Of a stretch of DNA of 56,835 bases, positions 1 through 7,793 are shown piece after piece. Every line of letters starts with the position of its first letter. The stretch's first letter is position 1. Under the pieces are notes generated by a model. It was not told the origin of the DNA. It searched no databases and saw nothing but the letters and a program-made list of their open reading frames with translations. Origin of the DNA: Spirochaetota bacterium (GTDB taxonomy: Bacteria; Spirochaetota; UBA4802; UB4802); NCBI GenBank assembly GCA_040756435.1, contig JBFLZD010000019.1, positions 1 through 56,835 of the forward strand, written 5' to 3'. A program made the position numbers and the translations under genes.

Positions 1-65
1 ACACTATTTTATAATTTATAAAGATAATGTAAAGAAGTTTTTTTATAAGAAAGGAATGTTATGTA

Positions 66-99
66 TACGTAGGGGCGTTAAGCGATACGCCCCTGCGTA
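66..99. repeat. 13-bp perfect-stem palindrome downstream of ilvD
   Basis: Bases 66-78 pair with 87-99 (one G-T wobble) around an 8-base loop, with a GGGGC/GCCCC core. It lies 13 bases past the ilvD stop and could act as its terminator. No clear T-run follows on the minus strand, so it may equally be a dispersed intergenic palindrome. Confidence 0.6.
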
Positions 100-112
100 C
101 CTTATATGGAGA

Positions 113-1774
113 TTAACTTTCAAATACAGCACCACGATCGGCAGATGATACCATGAGGCTATAGCGATACATGTAACCGGTAGTAATCTTTGGTTTTGGT
201 GCTTTCCATTTTGCAAGCCGTGCTTTTATTTCATTATCATCTACTTTTAATGTAAGTTTTTTGGCGGGGATATCTATTTCTATGATATCGCCATCTTTGA
301 CAATGGCAAGTGGACCACCTGCAGCAGCCTCTGGTGAAATATGCCCAATTGATGAACCACGTGTTGCTCCAGAAAATCTTCCATCGGTGATTAGAGCAAC
401 TTCTTTATCCATCCCCATGCCAGCAATTACTGATGTTGGTGTAAGCATCTCACGCATTCCGGGACCTCCCCGTGGCCCTTCGTAGCGGATCACTATCACA
501 TCACCTTTTTGGATCTGATTTCCCATGATGGCTTTAACTGCTTCTTCTTCAGAATCAAATACTTTTGCAGGCCCACTGTGTTTTAACATTGATGGGTCAA
601 CAGCAGCCTGTTTCACTATACAGCCATCTGGTGCCAGGTTGCCGGTAAGTACTGCAAGGCCACCATCTTTGTGCACGGGTTTGTTCACCAATCGTATGAC
701 AGAGGTATCCAATATCGTTTTATCTTTTACATTCTGTGCTATTGATTTGCCAGTTACTGTCATACAGTTGCCATGTATAAGCCCATGTTTAAGAAGTTCA
801 TTCATAAGAGCCGGGATACCACCAGCATAATGCAGGTCAATCATGTGGTGCGGTCCGGATGGTGCAATGCTGCATAAATGAGGTGTACGCTGGGATATTG
901 GCTGAATGTCTTTTAGTCGTATTGGAATTCCTGCATAATGAGCTATTGCCGGAATATGCAGGGCGGTGTTTGAAGAGCCCCCTATTGCCATATCAACGGA
1001 AAGTGCATTTTCAATGGCTTTTTTAGTTACTATCTTGCGGGGAGTGATCTGCTTTTTAACAAGTTCAATTATCTTCTTTCCGCTTTCCTTGGCAAGGCGT
1101 ATGCGTTCTGCAAAAACTGCCGGTATTGTGCCATTATAAGGAAGAGCAAGTCCCAACGCTTCGGTCAGGCAGTTCATGGAATTAGCAGTGAAAAGTCCTG
1201 CACAGGAGCCTGCACCGGGGCATGCTGCACATTCTATTTCATATAATTCTTCTTTTGAGATAATTCCCTTTGCAGCTTTGCCAACTGCTTCAAATACATT
1301 ATCAACTGCAATGGGCTTGCCTTTATACATCCCGGGAAGCATTGGTCCACCAGAAATAATTATTGTAGGTATATCAATTTTAACTGCTGCAATAATCATA
1401 CCGGGGACAATTTTATCACAATTGGTTACCATGACGAGCCCATCAAACGCATGGCCTTTTGCCATAATTTCAATTGAGTCGGCAATAAGTTCACGCGAAC
1501 CTAACGAGTATTTCATACCAATATGGTTCATGGCAATGCCGTCGCACACGCCAATTGTTGGAAATTCAATGGGTGTACCGCCAGCAGCAATAACTCCTTT
1601 TTTAACTGCGTCTACAATATTGCGTAAATGTATATGTCCCGGAATTATCTCATTAAATGAGTTAACAACGCCAATTAATGGTTTTGCTAATTCATCATCA
1701 TTCAATCCCAACGCTTTAAACAATGAACGATGTGGGGCTTTCTCAATACCTTTCTTAACGCGATCGCTGATCAT
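113..1774 (-). CDS. ilvD: dihydroxy-acid dehydratase
   Basis: Converts 2,3-dihydroxy-acids to 2-oxo-acids, the shared penultimate step of valine, leucine and isoleucine synthesis; a cytosolic Fe-S enzyme. The 553 residues match the family's usual length. Family motifs are intact: VCDGIAMNH (Cys77), [10 protein letters not shown] (Cys119) and CPGAGSCAG (Cys185/Cys191), which hold the cluster and the Mg site. An AGGAGG ribosome-binding site sits just upstream of the ATG at 1774. It is transcribed away from the repeat block at 1.86-2.45 kb and has no ilv neighbours here, so it appears to be a single-gene unit. Recognition is by motif and full-length resemblance. Confidence 0.97.
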   Translation of the reverse strand: MISDRVKKGIEKAPHRSLFKALGLNDDELAKPLIGVVNSFNEIIPGHIHLRNIVDAVKKGVIAAGGTPIEFPTIGVCDGIAMNHIGMKYSLGSRELIADSIEIMAKGHAFDGLVMVTNCDKIVPGMIIAAVKIDIPTIIISGGPMLPGMYKGKPIAVDNVFEAVGKAAKGIISKEELYEIECAACPGAGSCAGLFTANSMNCLTEALGLALPYNGTIPAVFAERIRLAKESGKKIIELVKKQITPRKIVTKKAIENALSVDMAIGGSSNTALHIPAIAHYAGIPIRLKDIQPISQRTPHLCSIAPSGPHHMIDLHYAGGIPALMNELLKHGLIHGNCMTVTGKSIAQNVKDKTILDTSVIRLVNKPVHKDGGLAVLTGNLAPDGCIVKQAAVDPSMLKHSGPAKVFDSEEEAVKAIMGNQIQKGDVIVIRYEGPRGGPGMREMLTPTSVIAGMGMDKEVALITDGRFSGATRGSSIGHISPEAAAGGPLAIVKDGDIIEIDIPAKKLTLKVDDNEIKARLAKWKAPKPKITTGYMYRYSLMVSSADRGAVFES

Positions 1775-1863
1775 AACGAATTCCTCCTAAAAAAAATTGA
1801 AATTATAATTAGTGATATTTTGAATCCCGATTTTATCGAGATGAAAAATCCTTGCTTTTAGAC

Positions 1864-1903
1864 TGTAAGATTTCTCAGTCGCTTCGCTCCTTCGAAATGA
1901 CAG
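1864..1903. repeat. TCATTTCGA-type intergenic palindrome, half copy
   Basis: A segment reading TTTCTCAGTCGCTTCGCTCC and ending in GAAATGACA. The same segment recurs at about 2340-2372, next to a forward-reading half (GTCATTTCGAGCGTAGCGAG) at about 2297. Together the halves make the long GTCATTTCGAG...GAAATGAC palindrome typical of dispersed intergenic repeats. Confidence 0.6.
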
Positions 1904-1910
1904 AGTATTA

Positions 1911-2262
1911 CTGTCATTCCGGGCTTGATCCGGAATATCGTGTTCTTACCAATGTAGATCCTGAATCAAGTTCAGGATGACATGATGCAAAGCTGTCATT
2001 CCGGGCCTGACCCGGAATCGCAATCCTCATCAATAGAGATCCTGAATCAAGTTCAGGATGACATGATGCAAAGCTGTCATTCCAGGCTTGATCCGGAATC
2101 TCGTGTTCTTACCAATGTAGATCCTGAATCATGTTCAGGATGACTTGTTGCAAAGCTGTCATTCCGGGCTTGATCCGGTATCGCAATCCTCATCATAGAG
2201 ATCCTGAATCAAGTTCAGGATGACTTGTTGCATAGCTGTCATTCCGGGCTTGACCCGGAATC
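1911..2262. repeat. tandem array of about 82-bp double-palindrome units
   Basis: Units begin at 1911, 1993, 2074 and 2156, with a partial fifth at 2236. Each opens with CTGTCATTCCGGGCTTGA and carries two palindromes, ATTCCGGG...CCGGAAT and ATCCTGAA...TTCAGGAT. Each closes with GATGAC, so the unit ends are inverted (TGTCAT/ATGACA). The linker between the palindromes alternates between two versions (units 1 and 3 against units 2 and 4), giving a higher-order repeat of about 163 bp. The stretch 1775-2768 holds no gene: it contains these repeats, fragments of the TCATTTCGA family to about 2450, and the promoter of the next gene. Confidence 0.85.
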
Positions 2263-2602
2263 TTTACAATACATTGTCATTTCGAGCAGCCCTTTCTGTC
2301 ATTTCGAGCGTAGCGAGAAATCTTTGCTCTGTACTGTAAGATTTCTCAGTCGCTTCGCTCCTTCGAAATGACGAAATGAGCTTCGCTCCTTCGTAATGAC
2401 AAAATTAACTGCGTTCATCGAAATGACAGTGTAAAAAGCGTTCATCAAGATGACATTATCGTTACATTTTTAAAAAAATTCACTGACCTTATATGGCTGT
2501 TAAGAACTACTAACTTAAATGAATAACAGCATATGTATTAATAGATTGGTACGTTCAAATTGTAAATTAAATTTTATGAAAAATGTAATTAATAAAATCC
2601 TC

Positions 2603-2631
2603 TTGACAAAAAGAAAAATTTGGGGTTTTAT
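2603..2631 (+). promoter_or_regulatory. sigma70-type promoter candidate for the patatin gene
   Basis: TTGACA at 2603-2608 and TTTTAT at 2626-2631 are separated by 17 bases. If used, it gives a 5' untranslated leader of about 130 bases before the coding start. Confidence 0.45.
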
Positions 2632-2768
2632 CAAAAAATCTAAAAATTGGAAAACAATTCTTGCTTAAGATCATTGTATGAATGATACTGTATCCCTACT
2701 TTGAGCTGCAGGGGTATAAATTATGAATATTTTTTTGTACAAGTTGATTTACTGATAAATGGCGGTAT

Positions 2769-3788
2769 TTGAAAATTAGTATGTTTAATCCATTAAAGAT
2801 ATTTAAAAACACAAAAGTAGGTCTTGCACTTGGTAGCGGTGGAGCTAAAGGAGTAGCGCACATTGCCGTGCTTGATTATTGTGCAAAAAAAGAAATCCCA
2901 GTTTCCATGATTGCTGGTTCAAGCATTGGTGCTGTCATTGGTTCGTTGTATGCATATGGAGCATTATCTGAATTCACTTCGTTTTTAAAATCAGTAAAAA
3001 GCAATGATCTGTTTGCATACTTTGATCCTGTGTTCCCAAAAACTGGACTAGTACAGGGCCGGCGTGCAATGGATTTGCTTGCAAAATTTATTCCTAAAAG
3101 TGTTGATATTGAAGATTTAAAGCTGCCTATTGCCATTGTTGCTACTGACTTTTATAGTGGTAAACCTGTAGTTTTTAGAAAAGGGAATGTTCTTGATGCC
3201 ATACGAGCAAGTATCTCAATACCGGGAATTTTTGTTCCGGTTAAATATATGGATACGGTGCTTATAGATGGTGGAGTCAGTAATCCATTACCTGTTGATG
3301 TGGTTAAGCAGATGGGTGCTGGCATTACCATAGCTGTTAATCTCCATCCAACAATTAAGATTAAGCGGGCGATAGCTCCTGCAATTGCCAAACCGCCTGC
3401 TAAGTCTATAAGTGAAAATTCATCAAATGATATTATTGAACACATGGATACAGAAGCCATTGATACAACAACAGTAGTTACTCAGGCAAAGGGCTGGTTG
3501 ACGCACGTTAAAAAGTGGCTTGGCATAAAGATTGAAAGTGACAAAAAGATACATGAAGATAGTATGCCCAATATCTTTGAGATAGTAGCCGGAACAATTG
3601 ACATTATGGAATATATGAACACAACGCTCATGATCACGTATAATAAACCTGATGTGCTGATTGAACCTGACCTTGTCCACATAGGGACACTGGATTTTAC
3701 AAAAGTTGATTTTCTATTAAATGAAGGTTATACAGCTTGTTTAAGAGTTGAGAAGGAAATAAAACGTAAGGTGTTGCGGTGGATATGA
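2769..3788 (+). CDS. patatin-like phospholipase (RssA family)
   Basis: Predicted serine acyl-hydrolase acting on membrane lipids or lysophospholipids. It shows the glycine-rich oxyanion motif GSGGAKG (residues 22-28), the nucleophile elbow G-S-S-I-G with Ser52, and the partner Asp in DGG (Asp167), giving a complete Ser-Asp dyad. The C-terminal third (about 200-330) is less conserved. The TTG start at 2769 has no strong ribosome-binding site; ATG at 2781, four codons in, is equally possible and leaves all motifs intact. The stop overlaps the start of the downstream uracil-DNA glycosylase, so the two are probably co-transcribed. Substrate cannot be told from sequence. Confidence 0.88.
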   Translation: MKISMFNPLKIFKNTKVGLALGSGGAKGVAHIAVLDYCAKKEIPVSMIAGSSIGAVIGSLYAYGALSEFTSFLKSVKSNDLFAYFDPVFPKTGLVQGRRAMDLLAKFIPKSVDIEDLKLPIAIVATDFYSGKPVVFRKGNVLDAIRASISIPGIFVPVKYMDTVLIDGGVSNPLPVDVVKQMGAGITIAVNLHPTIKIKRAIAPAIAKPPAKSISENSSNDIIEHMDTEAIDTTTVVTQAKGWLTHVKKWLGIKIESDKKIHEDSMPNIFEIVAGTIDIMEYMNTTLMITYNKPDVLIEPDLVHIGTLDFTKVDFLLNEGYTACLRVEKEIKRKVLRWI

Positions 3789-4495
3789 TGGCACAAAGCA
3801 AGGAACAATTGTTAGAAGATTTACGCAATACTACTATTGGGAATTGTACACGCTGCAAACTTCACGCAACACGTAGTACCATTGTCTTTGGTGAGGGTAA
3901 TCCTGAAGCCAGCGTTATGTTTATTGGCGAAGGTCCCGGCAAAGATGAAGATGCTCAGGGCAGACCATTTGTTGGGAAAGCAGGACAACTTTTGACTGCT
4001 GTCATTGAAAAGGGGATGAAACTGAAACGCAGCGATGTATATATTGCCAATGTGGTTAAATGCAGGCCAACGGTAAATCTGGAGTTAAAACGTGACCGCC
4101 CACCCGATGATGAAGAAGTAGCAGCCTGTGGACCATTTTTAAAACGGCAAATAGAAATTATTCATCCAAAAGTAATCGTTACATTGGGCAATCCTTCTAC
4201 AAAATTTTTAGTAAATCCAAAAGAAGGGATTACAAAGGTGCATGGTGTGTGGCACCTGTATAATAATATTCCTGTCATGCCCACGTTTCATCCTTCATAT
4301 ATTTTACGAAATGGTGGTGATACCAGCCCAATCAAAAGGCTTATGTGGGAAGACATCAAAAAAGTTATTTCATATCTTAATGGTGAAATCACGTTTGAAG
4401 ATATTTTTGGAAAATCAGGAGTAACCCTGGATATCAGTATAAACGTTGCTGGTGATGAAAAACGTGATGATGAGGTTCAGGGCAGTTTGTTTTAA
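3779..4495 (+). CDS. type-4/5 uracil-DNA glycosylase, Fe-S containing
   Basis: Removes uracil from DNA as the first step of base-excision repair. The 4Fe-4S ligand pattern is visible at Cys23, Cys26, Cys95 and Cys117. Motif A is GEGPGKDED (residues 50-58), followed by GRPFVGKAGQLL, and the HPSYIL motif lies near residue 180. Length (238 residues) fits the family. The first possible start is GTG at 3779; ATG codons at 3785 and 3788 overlap the patatin stop, an ATGA-type overlap implying translational coupling. The C-terminal 40 residues are weakly conserved and acidic. Confidence 0.93.
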   Translation: MDMMAQSKEQLLEDLRNTTIGNCTRCKLHATRSTIVFGEGNPEASVMFIGEGPGKDEDAQGRPFVGKAGQLLTAVIEKGMKLKRSDVYIANVVKCRPTVNLELKRDRPPDDEEVAACGPFLKRQIEIIHPKVIVTLGNPSTKFLVNPKEGITKVHGVWHLYNNIPVMPTFHPSYILRNGGDTSPIKRLMWEDIKKVISYLNGEITFEDIFGKSGVTLDISINVAGDEKRDDEVQGSLF

Positions 4496-4637
4496 AATGT
4501 TTTGATATTTGGGCAGCCAGAGATTGCGGTGACTATCGCCCATATAATGCTTTTTATAATTGATGATAGCAGAGTGCAAATCATCAATGTATTATATATA
4601 CTGTTTTTTAATTTTAAACTTTTGTGGGGGTAGTAAT

Positions 4638-5768
4638 ATGGCAACAATAGAGGTAAAAGAAATTGACATTACAAACAAAAAGATGATGAAGCAGTTTATC
4701 ATGCTTCCGTGGACCACAAAGATTTATGAAAATGACCCGGCGTGGGTGCCACCCATCATTGCTGATCAAAAAAAGCTTTTTAATCCAAAGACTGGCTACT
4801 TTTACGAAATTGGTGAAGTTGCATATTTTTTAGCGTATAAGGATGGTGTGCCTGTTGGTAGAATCACCGCTCATACTAACAGAATGTATGAAGAAAAATA
4901 CAACAAAGAAACAGGCTTTTTTGGATTTTATGAAGCTATTGATGATTTAGATGTTGCACGGGCTTCGTTTGCTGCTGCTGAAGAGTGGTTAAAGAAAAAA
5001 GGAAAAACGCGTGTTGAAGGGCCCCAGAGTTTTTCCATTTATGACTCGGTTGGCTTTGAAGTGCTGGGTGAGGATATCATGCCGGTGGTAGGGCTTTTCC
5101 ACTTTGCACCGTATTACAAAAATCATGCAGAAGCGTGTGGCTATACCAAATGCATTGACTGGCATTGTTTTTTAGTGAAAAAAATTGATGATTATAAACC
5201 ATATTTAAAAGACGTGCGCGAAAACATCATGAAGACGCAGGATGTAAAATATATATACTATAGCCCAAAAGAATTAAAAAAGCGTGCTAAAGAGATTCAT
5301 GAGATATTTAATAGAGCATGGGATGGTAACTGGGGACATCTGGATTTAACGCAGAAACAGTTTGATATGCTTGTTGATGAATTGAAGTTAGTTGCTGTAC
5401 CTGAACTTATTGTGTTTGCTGAAAAGGATGGTAAGACAGTTGGGTTTATTGTATCGCTTCCTGATATGAATCCGGCGCTCAAGATTTTAAATGGTCACCT
5501 TTATCCATGGCGTTTGATTAAAGCATTGCGCTCAATAAAGAAAGTTAAAAAGATACGTACAATTATCATGGGTGTACTGCCCGAGTACCGTGGTCAGAAA
5601 ATAGATGATGTGTTTTATCTATACACAATAGAAAATGGTATACGCTTGGGATATGTTGAGTCTGACTGCTCATTAATTGTGGAAACTAACTATAAGATGA
5701 TTGGAGCCTTAAAGCCTTTAAAAGCAGAGATTTATAAGACATATCGTATATATGAAAAGAAGATATGA
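4638..5768 (+). CDS. GNAT-like acyltransferase family protein (YghO-like)
   Basis: A 376-residue protein resembling the YghO-type branch of GNAT-fold proteins, often annotated as N-acetyltransferase. Typical features are an N-terminal WVPP segment (ENDPAWVPP), a GRITAHTNR stretch, GFFGFYEA, and a C-terminal half with VGFIVSLPDMNPAL. The acceptor is unknown. The open frame extends upstream to 4560, but the ATG at 4638 has a GGGGG purine tract at the right distance and begins the conserved part, so I choose it. Its stop (ATGA at 5765) overlaps the start of the next small gene. Confidence 0.72.
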   Translation: MATIEVKEIDITNKKMMKQFIMLPWTTKIYENDPAWVPPIIADQKKLFNPKTGYFYEIGEVAYFLAYKDGVPVGRITAHTNRMYEEKYNKETGFFGFYEAIDDLDVARASFAAAEEWLKKKGKTRVEGPQSFSIYDSVGFEVLGEDIMPVVGLFHFAPYYKNHAEACGYTKCIDWHCFLVKKIDDYKPYLKDVRENIMKTQDVKYIYYSPKELKKRAKEIHEIFNRAWDGNWGHLDLTQKQFDMLVDELKLVAVPELIVFAEKDGKTVGFIVSLPDMNPALKILNGHLYPWRLIKALRSIKKVKKIRTIIMGVLPEYRGQKIDDVFYLYTIENGIRLGYVESDCSLIVETNYKMIGALKPLKAEIYKTYRIYEKKI

Positions 5769-5968
5769 TTAAAAACACAAAGCTATTACAGGAGTTTGAA
5801 AAAGATTTTATTAAGAAGCACCCCTTAAGCTATGATGAATCCCTAAAATTACTTGATGGCATGTGGGAATTAGGAATGAGCCTGGGGGTGCTTCCGCCTA
5901 AAGATCCGTGGGAGGGCATTGAAGTTGATATTAATGTTGCAAGGATACTGAATTGTTTAAAGAAATAA
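5765..5968 (+). CDS. small protein paired with nucleotidyltransferase
   Basis: A 67-residue acidic soluble protein with a characteristic core GMWELGMSLGVLPPKDPWEG. I have a general memory of short proteins of this type lying directly before DUF6036-like nucleotidyltransferases. Here the ATG overlaps the upstream stop, and the 3' end overlaps the nucleotidyltransferase by 16 bases, so the two are translationally coupled. A toxin-antitoxin-like or regulatory partner role is an inference from this arrangement only. Confidence 0.6.
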   Translation: MIKNTKLLQEFEKDFIKKHPLSYDESLKLLDGMWELGMSLGVLPPKDPWEGIEVDINVARILNCLKK

Positions 5969-6444
5969 AAAGAATTTGTAACGTATTAAATGAAAAAGAA
6001 ATCCCATACATGCTAGTTAATGGACAGGCTGTATTGCTGTATGGTGAGCCGTGCCTTACGCGCGATATTGATATAACGTTAGGTGTTGATATTGATAGAT
6101 TAGATGATATTCTTGCTATTGTAAAACAATTACATTTGAAGATTTTACCTGATGATATTGTGAGCTTTGTGAAAGAAACTATGGTATTGCCTGTTTTAGG
6201 AACTAATAACGTACGAATTGATTTTATTTTTTCTTTTACTGAGTATGAACACAATGCAATAAAAAGGGCAAAAAAAGTTATATCTGATGACGTAGCAATA
6301 TGGTATGCTTCAGCTGAAGACGTTATAATTCAAAAAATATTTGCGGGAAGAGAAAGGGATATTGAAGATGTAAAAATTATCATTGCAAAGCAAAAAATAG
6401 ATGATGCATATATAAAGCATTGGTTAAAAGGGTTGGGCAAATAG
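5953..6444 (+). CDS. DUF6036/AbiEii-like nucleotidyltransferase, 3' end frameshifted
   Basis: A pol-beta-fold minimal nucleotidyltransferase of 163 residues. NGQAVLLYGEP followed by LTRDIDITLG supplies the G-S-like turn and the metal-binding D-x-D, and RIDFIF supplies the third acidic residue. Relatives act as antitoxin/toxin nucleotidyltransferases or in abortive infection. The start is TTG at 5953, with AAGGA 7 bases upstream. The current stop is TAG at 6433-6435. Dropping one G from the GGG run near 6435 would open a further 18 codons (Q-I-V-D-K-D-F...) to TAA at 6492-6494, which looks like the natural C-terminus. The tail may therefore be a recent frameshift or an assembly error. Confidence 0.7.
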   Translation: MFKEIKRICNVLNEKEIPYMLVNGQAVLLYGEPCLTRDIDITLGVDIDRLDDILAIVKQLHLKILPDDIVSFVKETMVLPVLGTNNVRIDFIFSFTEYEHNAIKRAKKVISDDVAIWYASAEDVIIQKIFAGRERDIEDVKIIIAKQKIDDAYIKHWLKGLGK

Positions 6445-6521
6445 TTGATAAAGATTTTATTGCTATCTATGAAAACATGAAAAAACAAAAATAATATTCT
6501 CTGTAATCATACATACTGTCT

Positions 6522-7175
6522 ATGAAACGTAATCCTATAAGTGGCCAGACAAGACGTGAAGAAATTGCAAATGTGATAACCCATGGGGTTGGGATTGCTT
6601 TAGGTATTGCGGGTCTTTCTATCCTGGTTGTTTTTGCTTCAATGAAAGGCGATCCCTGGAAGATTGTATCATTTTCTGTATATGGTGCTTCTATTGTCAT
6701 TCTTTACAGCGCTTCAACTATCTATCATTCAATAAAGAATATAACATTGAAAAAGATATTTCAGATTGTTGACCATTCATCGATTTTTATGTTAATAGCG
6801 GGTACATATACGCCATTTGTGCTGGTTAACATGCGCGGTCCCTGGGGATGGACACTGTTTGGATTAGTATGGGGGCTTGCAATTATAGGGATTATTATAA
6901 AATCATCATTGGGTACAGGTGGGGATAAACTTTCTACTGTGGTGTACTTAGCAATGGGATGGATTATAGTTATTGCTTTTAAAAAGATGATTTCATCTAT
7001 ACCTTTGATGGGAATAATGTGGCTTGTCATTGGAGGATTGTGCTATTCATTAGGTGCGATAGTTTTTTTGTTAGAAAACAAATTGCCGTTTAACCATCCT
7101 CTATGGCATCTTTTTGTTCTGGCTGGTACAGTCACACATTTCTTTGGAATACTTTTCTATGTGCTGCCGTATTGA
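6522..7175 (+). CDS. hemolysin III family (PAQR) membrane protein
   Basis: A 217-residue integral membrane protein with about seven hydrophobic segments and an N-terminal ITHGVGI signature. PAQR metal-site residues are present: SASTIYHS, DHSSIF, and the C-terminal HPLWHLFVLAGTVTHF with the two histidines. Bacterial members (YqfA/TrhA type) are implicated in membrane-energy or lipid homeostasis; the hemolysin name is historical. ATG at 6522 has no strong ribosome-binding site but matches the family start. It stands alone, about 80 bases after the nucleotidyltransferase. Confidence 0.92.
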   Translation: MKRNPISGQTRREEIANVITHGVGIALGIAGLSILVVFASMKGDPWKIVSFSVYGASIVILYSASTIYHSIKNITLKKIFQIVDHSSIFMLIAGTYTPFVLVNMRGPWGWTLFGLVWGLAIIGIIIKSSLGTGGDKLSTVVYLAMGWIIVIAFKKMISSIPLMGIMWLVIGGLCYSLGAIVFLLENKLPFNHPLWHLFVLAGTVTHFFGILFYVLPY

Positions 7176-7327
7176 GTAGCGTTTGGACAATTTATAATTT
7201 TGTGAATAACAATTTTTACGTTGTAAATAGTGGGGAATGTTGAATATACCGGCCACCTCTAAAAACTCAAAAAGACTTGAAAAAATATAAGATGTATTAT
7301 TGCTGCATTAAAATATTAATACAGTGA

Positions 7328-7576
7328 GGTATTGGTGATGACAAAAACGAAAAAAACGACAAAGATCGCTTTTTGAATATCAGGAAAGGGGGACATCTTG
7401 AGCGATTAAACGAAATAATACCGTGGGATATATTCAGAGAGGAACTTGAGCGCATATTTTGCAAGGAAGCCAAAGGTCCTGATGGTGCGTCGCATTTTTA
7501 TTACGTTATGATGTTTAATATTTTCTCTCGCCTCAAACTTAAAGTCGCAAACCAAAAAAGGCTTGACGGGAATTAA
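7328..7576 (+). pseudogene. IS5-family transposase N-terminal remnant
   Basis: The frame contains LERLNEIIPWDIFREELE and then KGPDGASHFYYVMMF, matching the N-terminal domain of IS5-type transposases (the PLERLN.VI.W..FR.xLE pattern). No usable ATG precedes it in frame: the frame opens after a stop at 7325 and ends at 7576, long before the catalytic DDE region. It is a dead fragment that marks the left edge of the accessory region and may have truncated whatever preceded the helicase gene. Confidence 0.75.
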
Positions 7577-7793
7577 AAAGCTTGTATCTTTCTTCAAACC
7601 GAATGTTCAAACAGAATGTTTTTTATCCGCAAATATTATATTACGTCGATTATTACAGGTGCACAGGCAATGTGTATATCTGCAATGCGTCTATACTCTC
7701 CAAAAATGGAATGATATCCGTATTGTAGATATGAACGAGTTAGATGAAATGCCAAGAGTTTTAAAGAAATTGAAACAACTATGGAGCAATTAA
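7563..7793 (+). other. open frame of unknown status before the helicase
   Basis: A 76-codon frame whose last 20 residues (NELDEMPRVLKKLKQLWSN) look protein-like and whose stop overlaps the helicase start at 7781. It could be the 3' end of a partner gene cut by the IS5 remnant, or an accidental frame. I recognise no family. Confidence 0.25.

Noticed and set aside
4560-4637. Upstream extension of the GNAT-like gene
   Set aside because: The extra residues are hydrophobic and unlike the family; ATG 4638 has the ribosome-binding site.
7198-7336. attC-like site at the left end of the helicase gene
   Set aside because: GTTGAAT near 7230 fits the R' box but no stem or R'' partner was found.
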